A stretch of 64,000 nucleotides of DNA, from NCBI GenBank assembly GCA_030830965.1, contig JAURLX010000019.1:186001-250000 (forward strand). Reading direction: 5' to 3'. Shown here piece after piece: positions 8,644 through 16,008 of the stretch. The position numbers were made by a program, and so were the translations under genes. How positions within the stretch are numbered: position 1 is the stretch's first letter; each line of letters starts with the position of its first letter. Below the pieces are notes generated by a model that saw only the letters and a program-made list of their open reading frames with translations, ran no database searches and was not told where the DNA came from. The stretch is from Verrucomicrobiota bacterium. GTDB taxonomy: Bacteria; Verrucomicrobiota; Verrucomicrobiia; Opitutales; UBA953.

Positions 8644-8674
8644 TTGTCCCACAAGTCAGAAAGGCGTTGTGGGA
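8644..8674. promoter_or_regulatory. Inverted repeat between the divergent mla-type and lpxR operons
   Basis: The 90-base divergent region 8617-8706 contains TCCCACAA (8647-8654) and its exact reverse complement TTGTGGGA (8667-8674), separated by 12 bases, so the half-site centres are 20 bases (about two helical turns) apart. The left arm is also part of a small nested repeat, TTGTCCCACAA (8644-8654). The geometry fits a dimeric regulator site controlling both operons; a transcript hairpin is the alternative. No regulator gene is adjacent. Confidence 0.4.
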
Positions 8675-8706
8675 ACGCCGCCACGAGCTTTCCTTCGACA
8701 TCCCTC

Positions 8707-9639
8707 ATGCGTCTGTCGGCTTCCCTAGCACTTCTTGTCCCGTTTCTTCATGGTGCGGCGTTCGAGCTGCCGTCGCCGTTTCCGAAGGAGGGGACGCCGT
8801 TCCGGCTCTCACTTGAGGAGGAGAATGACAAGTTCGGCATGGATAACTTGGACCGGTATTACACCCAGGGCATGCGATTCACGCTCCAGTCCGGGGACCA
8901 TGCCTACCTCACCGTCACGCAGGAGATCAACACGCCCTCCGATACGACCAACCCCAGCCCTCCCGTGACGGACCTGCCTTATTCCGGTGCGCTCCATCTC
9001 GCCTACGGCTACGGTCACGTCTTCGACCGTAGTGGACGCAAGGACGTCCTGATGTCCGCGGAACTCAAGGTCGGCGTCATCGGACCGTCGTCCGGGGCCG
9101 AGACCATCCAGAACAAGTTTCACGCCCTGATCGGCACGCCCGAGGCGGCGGGCTGGGGTCAGCAGATTCCCGACGAATTCCTCATCAATTTCGACGTCGA
9201 ACTACGTCGGCGGTTCGGCGACGACCGCTTGGACGTAATCGCCAGATCCACGGCGCAGCTGGGCTCGATGCGTTCGGGCTTCATCGTCGGCGCGCAGGCT
9301 CGCTGGGGCCGGGGGCTCGATGGTTCCTGGGGGCACGGCACGATCCGCGGCAACAATGCCTATCTCGGTCCAATCGACGGACGCCGCGGCTTCCGCTGGG
9401 ATCTTTTCGCCGATGTGCAGGCCGAGGTCGTCGTCTCCAACTACGCCACGGACGGGGGCTTCTTCCTCAACTCGCCGAGCGTCGTGCGCCGTCCGGTCGT
9501 GGGTCAGTTCTCCATCGGAGCCGAGATGCGTCATGAGTCCTTCAGCTTCGCCCTGTTCAACGCCGTGCGAACCTACGAATTCAAGACCCAGGCCGAGGCC
9601 CATTATTTCGGCGGCTTCAAGGCGGCGGCCAGTTTCTGA
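8707..9639 (+). CDS. lpxR: LpxR-like outer-membrane lipid A deacylase (DUF2219)
   Basis: A protein of 310 residues from the ATG at 8707, chosen because it gives a signal peptide (MRLSASLALLVPFLHGAAF). The open frame extends to 8644 without one. The mature start carries EENDKFGMDNLDRYYTQG, the Asn-Asp and DRYYTxG motif of LpxR/DUF2219. The HALIG...GWGQQIPDEF segment matches the later family motif that includes the catalytic His. The remainder is alternating beta-strand with a C-terminal aromatic residue (Phe), as expected for an outer-membrane barrel. LpxR removes the 3'-acyloxyacyl group of lipid A. It opens a four-gene operon and is divergent from the lipid transport operon, so both may act on outer-membrane composition. 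Confidence 0.85.
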   Translation: MRLSASLALLVPFLHGAAFELPSPFPKEGTPFRLSLEEENDKFGMDNLDRYYTQGMRFTLQSGDHAYLTVTQEINTPSDTTNPSPPVTDLPYSGALHLAYGYGHVFDRSGRKDVLMSAELKVGVIGPSSGAETIQNKFHALIGTPEAAGWGQQIPDEFLINFDVELRRRFGDDRLDVIARSTAQLGSMRSGFIVGAQARWGRGLDGSWGHGTIRGNNAYLGPIDGRRGFRWDLFADVQAEVVVSNYATDGGFFLNSPSVVRRPVVGQFSIGAEMRHESFSFALFNAVRTYEFKTQAEAHYFGGFKAAASF

Positions 9640-9641
9640 CG

Positions 9642-10565
9642 ATGCGCCGCGCCGCCGTCATCGATCTTGGATCGAACTCCATCAAGGCGACGGTCTTCGA
9701 TCTCTCCGACCGTTCCGAGGTCGCGCGCCACGCCGAGCAGGTGCGCATCTTCACCTCGGGTCCGCCTGACGACCGGCCGCCCCAGGCCTTGATCCAGGAG
9801 GCCTCAGAAGCCGTCAGGCGTCTGGTCGAGTTCTCCCGCGCGCACGAAGCCGAGAAGACGGTGATCGTCGGGACCTCGGCGGTGAGGGAATCCAGCTGGG
9901 CGTCCTCCCTTGCCGCTAGGATCAAGGAGCTCACCGGGCTCAAGCTCGCGGTGCTTTCGGGCGAATCCGAGGCCAGGATCATGGCGCGCGGCGTCCGTAA
10001 CGACCGGAACTATTCAGGCTACCCGGACCTCGTAGCCTTCGACCTCGGCGGGGGCAGTCTCGAGTTCGCCCAGATGAAGGGCGCACGCATGGTCCGTGCG
10101 CTGAGCCTCAAGCTCGGTTCGGTGAGGCTCACCCAGGGCTTCCTCGGGGACGGGGAGGGTCGCCTCAGCGACCTCGACATCGCGTCCATCTCCTCGCACG
10201 TCTCCTCCGTGATGGACAAGCACCTCCATCCCCGGATGGCCGACACACATCTCGTCGTCGGCGCCGGAGGCGCGTTCAACGCCATCGCGATGCATCTCGA
10301 GGCCGCGGGCGAGCCGATCCAGGGCGGGCGCATACCCGTGCTGCGTATCCGCGAGCTCCAGCAGCGGCTCTGCGGCATGGGACTCGACGCACGTCGCGCC
10401 GTGCCCGGCATCCCCGCCGATCGCGCGGACATCATGCCGGCGGCCCTCGTCACGATCTCCACGCTTGCTTCGCTTTGCGGAGCCGAGGCGTTCCATCTCA
10501 CGCATCACGGCGTCCGGCACGGGATGTTGGACGTGCTCCTCAGTCCCGAGGGGGCGCTGCTATGA
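9642..10565 (+). CDS. Ppx/GppA-family phosphatase
   Basis: A protein of 307 residues with the Ppx/GppA actin-like ATPase-type fold: AAVIDLGSNSIKATVFDL at the N-terminus, VIVGTSAVRES, LSGESEARIMARGV, and DLGGGSLEFAQ (the phosphate-binding loop). The length matches the short form of the family (about 300 residues, without the C-terminal HD-like domain of E. coli Ppx). The family hydrolyses polyphosphate and/or pppGpp; which one cannot be told here. A polyphosphate kinase gene lies in the same window (44003-46087). It begins 2 bases after the lpxR-like gene and overlaps the next gene (ATGA). Confidence 0.88.
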   Translation: MRRAAVIDLGSNSIKATVFDLSDRSEVARHAEQVRIFTSGPPDDRPPQALIQEASEAVRRLVEFSRAHEAEKTVIVGTSAVRESSWASSLAARIKELTGLKLAVLSGESEARIMARGVRNDRNYSGYPDLVAFDLGGGSLEFAQMKGARMVRALSLKLGSVRLTQGFLGDGEGRLSDLDIASISSHVSSVMDKHLHPRMADTHLVVGAGGAFNAIAMHLEAAGEPIQGGRIPVLRIRELQQRLCGMGLDARRAVPGIPADRADIMPAALVTISTLASLCGAEAFHLTHHGVRHGMLDVLLSPEGALL

Positions 10566-11392
10566 GGCAGTTCTGCTGCATCCTGTTGACCATGGCCGCG
10601 CTCCATGGAGCGGAAAAACCCGTGGTGGCGGACGTCCTTTCGGTGGATGCCGCCACGGGGCGCGCGACGGTGCGGCTGGCGAACGATCCCGAACGACGGA
10701 TGGGTGTGATGTTTTCGCCCGCCGACGCCGCCATGGGCTGGGTCGGACGCAGAATCCGGTATGTCCCGACGCCTAACGGCGATGATGTGCGCGCCGACCG
10801 GGTCTTCCCGGCGGGCGATGAGGAGCTACGCCGGGCCAAGGAAACGACCGACACCCTCCGGCGCGCCACGGCCGACCGGGGACGCATGGTCTCCCGGATG
10901 CCGGCCGAACTCATCCCGGACATGGCGCTCTGGGACCAGTCCGCCCGCATGGTGACCAAGCGCGATCTCCTGGGGCGGCCATTCGTCATCAATTTCGTCT
11001 TCACCAGTTGCCGGAACGCCAAGATGTGCCCGGCGGCGACGCGCTGCATGAAGCAGCTCGGCGACCTCCTCGAGAAGTCGGACGGCGACGCGCGTCTCGT
11101 GACCGTGACCTTCGACCCTGAGGTCGATTCTCCTGGCGTGCTCAGGACCTACGCGGACGGATACGGCATCGACGGACGTCGGCACGCCTTTCTCACCGGC
11201 GACGAGGGACAGATCAAGGATCTGATGCGCCAGTATGGCATCCTGACGGCGGAGTCGGACGGGACGATCGTCCATAACGCCGCGACGCTGGTGGTGAGTC
11301 CCGAGGGAAGGATCGTGCGCCGCATCGAGGGCGCGACCTTCGACCCGCAGGACGTCTTCCGTTCGCTGGCCGGAATCGGGCGTCCGCGATGA
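10562..11392 (+). CDS. SCO1/SenC-family protein with a C-x5-C metal site
   Basis: A protein of 276 residues from the ATG at 10562, which overlaps the previous stop by four bases. It starts with a likely signal peptide (MRQFCCILLTMAALHGA). An N-terminal beta domain (about residues 22-85) resembles the small copper-related domain found before SCO folds. The thioredoxin-like SCO domain has FVFTSCRNAKMCPAATRC: the usual CxxxC is here C-x5-C followed by Pro, a variant seen in other SCO-like families, plus a third Cys. The conserved metal-ligand His is present in DGTIVHNAAT. SCO proteins deliver copper to cytochrome oxidase or act in redox maintenance. Confidence 0.85.
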   Translation: MRQFCCILLTMAALHGAEKPVVADVLSVDAATGRATVRLANDPERRMGVMFSPADAAMGWVGRRIRYVPTPNGDDVRADRVFPAGDEELRRAKETTDTLRRATADRGRMVSRMPAELIPDMALWDQSARMVTKRDLLGRPFVINFVFTSCRNAKMCPAATRCMKQLGDLLEKSDGDARLVTVTFDPEVDSPGVLRTYADGYGIDGRRHAFLTGDEGQIKDLMRQYGILTAESDGTIVHNAATLVVSPEGRIVRRIEGATFDPQDVFRSLAGIGRPR

Positions 11393-12243
11393 GCCCGGTC
11401 TGGAAAGGCACTTTGGCTGTCACCGCGGGCGCCTTGGGTCTCTATATCGGCCTGCGGCTCCTGCCTGACACCCAGTGCACCCTTCTGCACGCCGCCCATG
11501 ACCCCCTGGTCGTCGATGGCATGGAGTTCTGCGGGGTCAATGAACAGGCCAACTACTACTCGCCGTCAGCGATGAAGTTTCCCGTGACGGCCAGACTCGA
11601 ACTCTCCGCCGAATCCGGGACCCTGACCTTGCTGACCGACGGTGTACGCCCGCTGCTCCCCCATGAGGTCGCCGTCTCGCACACGCGCAGGGTGCACCTT
11701 CATCTCCGTCAGGAGGGGGGCGTGCGCGCCTACGTCCATGTTCATCCCGAGCCGACCGACGACGGCGGTTGGAAGTTCGCCGTGCCTCCCGATTTCGCCG
11801 CGGCCGCGGCAGGATCTAAGGTTAGGGCGTTCGTCGATTTCGTCTCCGCGAGGACGCGCCGTGCCATGCTTGCGGAGTGCATCGCCGAACTTCCGGGCGT
11901 TCCCGGCATGCCTCCCGCCGTCCAAGGTCTTAGGGTGACCCTCGAGCGCGACCGATTCACCGCCGGGGCGGCCGACACCCTTCGCATCAAGGTCTCTGGA
12001 CGGGATCCCGTGAACCTAAGGCCGGTGATGGGGGCCCTCGGACATGCCGTCGTCTTCGGGGATCAACAGGTCAATCCTGGCTACGCGCACATGCATCCCA
12101 CCTGGGAGGGGCGCGATCGAGAGCCCGAGCCCCTCTTGGCCTTCCGTCTGCGGATGCCGGGCCCCGGACGCTACGACCTCTGGCTGCACCTGGACGATGG
12201 TGAGGAGCGTTACCTACGCGCCAGTTTCGACGTCATCCCCTGA
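11389..12243 (+). CDS. Membrane-anchored protein with two HxHP modules
   Basis: A protein of 284 residues with one N-terminal membrane segment (about residues 8-25), the rest predicted outside the cytoplasm. Two similar beta-rich modules follow. Each has an upstream His (VSHTRRVHLHL; ALGHAVVFG), then an HxHP motif (AYVHVHPEP; GYAHMHPTW), then a strand ending in a P..G.Y/K.R pattern. I recognise this arrangement loosely from secreted proteins encoded next to copper-handling genes, but I cannot name the family. Coupling to the SCO gene (ATGA overlap) suggests a metal-binding or metal-delivery role. That is inference. It overlaps the convergent epimerase gene by 11 bases. Confidence 0.75.
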   Translation: MSPVWKGTLAVTAGALGLYIGLRLLPDTQCTLLHAAHDPLVVDGMEFCGVNEQANYYSPSAMKFPVTARLELSAESGTLTLLTDGVRPLLPHEVAVSHTRRVHLHLRQEGGVRAYVHVHPEPTDDGGWKFAVPPDFAAAAAGSKVRAFVDFVSARTRRAMLAECIAELPGVPGMPPAVQGLRVTLERDRFTAGAADTLRIKVSGRDPVNLRPVMGALGHAVVFGDQQVNPGYAHMHPTWEGRDREPEPLLAFRLRMPGPGRYDLWLHLDDGEERYLRASFDVIP

Positions 12244-13144
12244 CGGAGCGAAACCAGTCCGCCGTCCGCTCGAGTCCCTCGGCCAGCGTATGGGACGGGC
12301 TCCAGCCGGTGGCCCGGAGCCGGTCCGCCGACGCTAGGGAGTGCCTCACGTCCCCGGGGCGGGCGGGATGGTGCTCGATCCGCGAACGGGATCCGGTAAG
12401 TCGGAGCACCAGACGCGCCAGCTCGTCGATCGTGATACTGGCGCCGTAGCCGACGTTGAACGAACCCGTGACGTCGGTCCTCGCGGCGACATGCAGGAGC
12501 GCGCCGACGACGTCCTTCACGTAGACGAAGTCACGGGTCTGTCCGCCGTCCCCGAACACCGAGAGCGGCTCGGCCAGCAAAGCCTTCCGGATGAAGATGG
12601 GGACGGCCGCGGCGTAAGCGGAGGCGGGGTCCTGTCTCGGTCCGAACACGTTGAAGAAGCGCAGGGAGGTCGTTGAGAGACCTGTCTCCGCGGCAAGCAG
12701 GCGCTCGCCTTCCAGCTTGCTGGTCGCGTAGGGGGACCTGGGCTCCGGGGTCATGCTTTCGGTCTTCGGCACGGTCGGGTTATCGCCGTAGATCGCGGCG
12801 GAGGAGGCCAGCACCACCTTCCGCGCTCCCCCGGCGCGAGCGGCCGCGAGCACGCGGGCGGTGCCCGTGACGTTCAAGGCCTCGCACTCCCCGGGGCGTG
12901 CGACGGATTCGGGGACGGACACCATCGCGGCGAGGTGGAAGACGACCTCAGCGCCCCGCGCCGCCTCCGCCAGAGCGTCGTCGTCCAGGATGGAGCCCTT
13001 CACCATCCTGTGCCGAAGTCCCTCGAGATTGCGGAGGTGTCCGGACCGGAGGTTGTCCAGCACGGTCACCTCATGCTCGCCTTGGAGCTGTTCGACCACG
13101 TGGGAGCCGATGAAGCCGGCGCCGCCTGTCACCAGGACCTTCAT
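12233..13144 (-). CDS. NAD-dependent sugar-nucleotide epimerase (GalE-like SDR)
   Basis: A protein of 303 residues from the ATG at 13144 (MKVLVTGGAGFIGSHVVE). The upstream in-frame extension to 13225 lies inside the neighbouring gene and is ignored. It is an extended short-chain dehydrogenase with the GGxGFxG NAD motif at residues 8-14, catalytic YxxxK in PYATSKLEGE, and the C-terminal DGGQTRDFVYVKDV of UDP-hexose 4-epimerases. It probably interconverts UDP-Glc/UDP-Gal or UDP-GlcNAc/UDP-GalNAc. Its overlap (ATGA) with the NahK-like kinase gene points to N-acetylhexosamine substrates, as in the lnp pathway of bifidobacteria. It is the last gene of the operon. Confidence 0.87.
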   Translation of the reverse strand: MKVLVTGGAGFIGSHVVEQLQGEHEVTVLDNLRSGHLRNLEGLRHRMVKGSILDDDALAEAARGAEVVFHLAAMVSVPESVARPGECEALNVTGTARVLAAARAGGARKVVLASSAAIYGDNPTVPKTESMTPEPRSPYATSKLEGERLLAAETGLSTTSLRFFNVFGPRQDPASAYAAAVPIFIRKALLAEPLSVFGDGGQTRDFVYVKDVVGALLHVAARTDVTGSFNVGYGASITIDELARLVLRLTGSRSRIEHHPARPGDVRHSLASADRLRATGWSPSHTLAEGLERTADWFRSVRG

Positions 13145-14250
13145 CGGCTTCGAGAGGCCACGCAGGCCTCCATGGCTGGCAGCTGGCTCTCGATCGACCT
13201 GACGAGCGCGAACTGCGTGCGGCAACGCTCGAGATTGTGCTCCGGCCGACGCACCTTGAAGTAGACATCCCCCTCGAGCCAGTCGGTCAGGAACCTCAGC
13301 CCGATCTCGAACGTGATCAGTTTGCCGGCGGCGGGGAGGAGACGTCGCTCGGCGGCGGTGAGGAAGCCGTCGGCCGCCGAAAGATAGCCGTCCACGAGGG
13401 CCTCGAACATCGGTAGGCGCATCTCGACCTTCGCGAGGTCGGTTTCGTCCTCGGCCGCGGGGGATGTCGAGGTGCGGACGAGGTCCCCGAAGTCATAGAG
13501 CGCCGAGCCTGGCATCACGGTGTCGAGGTCGATGACGCAGATCCCCTCGCCGGTGACGTCGTCGAGCAGCACGTTGTTCAGCTTGGTGTCGTTATGGGTG
13601 ACGCGTTCGGGGATGACGCCCGCGGCCAGGGCGTCGACGACGACGGACACATCCCCTTCGCGGGCGAGGGCGAAGGCGATTTCGGGCGTCGCGGCGGCGG
13701 CGCGTCCATGGACATCGGCCTCGAGGGCCCGTCTGAAGGCCGCGAAGCGGGAGGGCGTGTCGTGGAAGCCGGGGATGGTCTCATGGAGACGCCCGCCGGG
13801 CAGGTCGGCCAGCAGCGCCTGGAATGCGCCGAAGGCGCGGGCGGCCTCACGGGCCTGTCCGGCGTCGCGGACCACGTCGTGTCCGGTGGCCCCCTCGATG
13901 AAGAGGTAGCAACGCCAGTGCCCGCCGTGCTCGTCCCTGTGCCAGTCGGCGCCCAGCTTCGTGGGGACGAGGGTGAGGGCGCGGCGCGGAGCATCGTCCC
14001 GTCCGGACGCCCTGAGACGCTCCTGGGCGTGGGCGCAGACCCGGGAGACGTTCCCCATCAGCGCCACGGGGTCGCGGAAGACCCGCTCGTTGATGCGCTG
14101 CAGGAGGAAGCGTCGCGTCTCTCGACCGCATCGTTGGTGCACGGCGAAGGTGTCGTTGATGTGGCCGCTTCCGTAGGGTGCCGCCGAGACGAACTCCCCG
14201 GGGAGCCTGAAGGCCGAGGCTACGGTAGCGATGTCAGCCACGGCGCGCAT
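13141..14250 (-). CDS. nahK: N-acetylhexosamine 1-kinase-like (NahK-type) phosphotransferase
   Basis: A protein of 369 residues of the aminoglycoside-phosphotransferase fold. The N-terminal PYGSGHINDTF (25-35) and LLQRINERVF are hallmark stretches of NahK-like kinases. The catalytic loop THNDTKLNN (218-226) and the metal-binding CVIDLDTVMPGSALYDFGD (238-256) follow. Older annotations call such proteins mucin desulfatase without good support. NahK phosphorylates GlcNAc or GalNAc at C1. The downstream nucleotidyltransferase and epimerase partners could then make the UDP-sugars. It lies one base after the nucleotidyltransferase gene. Confidence 0.85.
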   Translation of the reverse strand: MRAVADIATVASAFRLPGEFVSAAPYGSGHINDTFAVHQRCGRETRRFLLQRINERVFRDPVALMGNVSRVCAHAQERLRASGRDDAPRRALTLVPTKLGADWHRDEHGGHWRCYLFIEGATGHDVVRDAGQAREAARAFGAFQALLADLPGGRLHETIPGFHDTPSRFAAFRRALEADVHGRAAAATPEIAFALAREGDVSVVVDALAAGVIPERVTHNDTKLNNVLLDDVTGEGICVIDLDTVMPGSALYDFGDLVRTSTSPAAEDETDLAKVEMRLPMFEALVDGYLSAADGFLTAAERRLLPAAGKLITFEIGLRFLTDWLEGDVYFKVRRPEHNLERCRTQFALVRSIESQLPAMEACVASRSR

Positions 14251-14251
14251 C

Positions 14252-15157
14252 TCAGGACCACAGCGAGGCCGGATAGTCGCCGGAAGAGACGAGCGCGCCG
14301 ATGCTCGCTTGCACCTTCGGCTTGTCCTCGCGGTAGGTGACGCCGAACCAGGAGGATTCGGTGCGCAGCACGCGGCAGGAGGCCTGCGAACTTCGGATGA
14401 GCGCGCCCACGGTGATGGGGATGTAGGATTCGCTCCGTAGCTCGCCTCCGCGTGCGGAAAGGAACGTGCGGAAGTCCGCCTCGAGGAGATCGAACACCGA
14501 GGGGGCGAAGCCCCACATGTTCATCGAGACAGGCTCCTCGCCGGTGAGAGGGACGATCGTCCCGTCTTCCTCGGTGTTCTCGGCGCCTCTCTCCTTGCGG
14601 GCGATCTTCGTCATCTCACGAATGTCCGTCAGGCGTCCGTCCGGCCCGGTACGGCAGACGCCGCGGGCCACCGTCCCGTGGTCCGAAAGGGTGTTCTTGA
14701 GCGTGAAGCCCACCATCGAATAGTCGGTGGCGGCGGGGCTCATCGCGGCGAGGTCCCGGCCAAGCACCGCGAAGGAATCACGTCCGTAGAAGTCGTCCGC
14801 ATTAATCACCGCGAACGGCGTCGTGACCTGCTCGCGGGCGCAGAGGATCGCGTGCGTCGTGCCCCAGGGCTTCTCGCGGCCGGCGGGGGGCGCGAATCCA
14901 GCCGGCAGTCGCCCGAGCGTCTGGAAGGCGAACCCCACGTCCGTCCGAGAAGCGAAGCGCGCGGCCACCCGATCGCGGAAATCCTGTTCGAAGTCGGGCC
15001 GGATGATGAACACCACGCGCCCGAAGCCGGCCCGGAGGGCGTCGAAGACCGAGTAGTCGAGCATCGTCTCACCAGAGGGGCCCATCGGGTCCATCTGCTT
15101 GAGCCCGCCGTACCGGCTGCCCATGCCGGCGGCCATGACGAGGAGGGTCGGTCTCAT
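14252..15157 (-). CDS. Sugar-1-phosphate nucleotidyltransferase
   Basis: A protein of 301 residues with the nucleotidyltransferase motif MAAGMGSRYGGLKQ (8-21) and the metal-binding VINADDFYG (117-125). After that come PVSMNMWGFAPSVF and the conserved ESSWFGVTYREDKP near the end. The fold is that of NTP-transferases that activate hexose-1-phosphates. The GLKQMDPMGPSGETMLDYS segment is typical of a subgroup found beside NahK-like kinases. The likely reaction is UTP (or another NTP) plus GlcNAc/GalNAc-1-phosphate to the NDP-sugar, but nucleotide and sugar specificity are inferred from context. It overlaps the deacetylase gene by four bases. Confidence 0.85.
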   Translation of the reverse strand: MRPTLLVMAAGMGSRYGGLKQMDPMGPSGETMLDYSVFDALRAGFGRVVFIIRPDFEQDFRDRVAARFASRTDVGFAFQTLGRLPAGFAPPAGREKPWGTTHAILCAREQVTTPFAVINADDFYGRDSFAVLGRDLAAMSPAATDYSMVGFTLKNTLSDHGTVARGVCRTGPDGRLTDIREMTKIARKERGAENTEEDGTIVPLTGEEPVSMNMWGFAPSVFDLLEADFRTFLSARGGELRSESYIPITVGALIRSSQASCRVLRTESSWFGVTYREDKPKVQASIGALVSSGDYPASLWS

Positions 15158-16008
15158 CGGCGGAGACGGTTGATGCGGTCCTCGACGTCGGCCCTGAAAC
15201 GGTCGATGAAGCCAAGCGTATGTTCCGCCGCGTCAAGGGAGTCGTCCCGGGCCAGCGGGGTCAGGTCGATCGCCCAGGACAGCGCGGTCGTCTGGTCGGG
15301 GGCATGGGCGTCGTTGAACGTGGCATTGGCCATGCGGCGACCGAGCACGGCGAGGTCGTAGCGTTTGCCGCCGGCAATCTGCGTGGCGAAGACTCCGTTC
15401 AGGCGTTCGGCCAGCCCAGGCGGGCCATCCACTGGCATCGGGGTCTTCTCGCGGTCGACGACCCAGTCGAGGTCACGCCAGACCTCGCAGCCGTAGATCC
15501 GTTCTGGTCTGGTCCCGATGGGCATCCGACGGACGGCCTCGATGCAGCGCAGGAGGCACGCCACGTGTGTGTCGTGCTTGTCGGCGGGATTGTGCAGATA
15601 GACCGCCTCCGGACGGGCCAGTTCAAGGATGCGATGCAGATCGTCGACGACGCCGGATTCGTTGGCGGTCCTGACGGCGGAGCTAGGATGGCCGAGCTGG
15701 GCGACGAAGGCGTATTGGCCGATTTCCGCGGCCCTGCGTTGCTCCTGCACACGTTCGGCCGCGATCTGCTCGTCCGACCAGCTGGCATAGGTGCCGGCGC
15801 GTGAACTGCCGCGCCCATCCGTGATCGTGACCCCGCCGAACCAGCGGTCATCGCGTCCGAGACAGGCGATGATGCCGTGGAAGGCCATGAATTCCAGGTC
15901 GTCCTGGTGGGCGCCGATTCCGAGATGGGTGGTCCGGCGCACGGCATCTTCCGGGGCGATCCCGTCAGGAACGTAGAAGTCGGACGCGCCGGAGGCAAAG
16001 TTCATCAT
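15154..16008 (-). CDS. PIG-L/LmbE-family N-acetylglucosamine-type deacetylase
   Basis: A protein of 284 residues with the zinc-site motif IGAHQDDLEFMAFHG (AHxDD at 33-37) and the second motif HNPADKHDTHVA (HxxH-type ligand at 145-148) of PIG-L deacetylases. The family removes acetyl groups from GlcNAc moieties in small molecules and glycans, for example in bacillithiol synthesis. Here the enzyme sits between a sugar nucleotidyltransferase and a sugar kinase, ahead of which is nagB. A role in deacetylating GlcNAc or a GlcNAc derivative before phosphorylation and deamination is likely. Four-base overlaps on both sides. Confidence 0.86.
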   Translation of the reverse strand: MMNFASGASDFYVPDGIAPEDAVRRTTHLGIGAHQDDLEFMAFHGIIACLGRDDRWFGGVTITDGRGSSRAGTYASWSDEQIAAERVQEQRRAAEIGQYAFVAQLGHPSSAVRTANESGVVDDLHRILELARPEAVYLHNPADKHDTHVACLLRCIEAVRRMPIGTRPERIYGCEVWRDLDWVVDREKTPMPVDGPPGLAERLNGVFATQIAGGKRYDLAVLGRRMANATFNDAHAPDQTTALSWAIDLTPLARDDSLDAAEHTLGFIDRFRADVEDRINRLRR

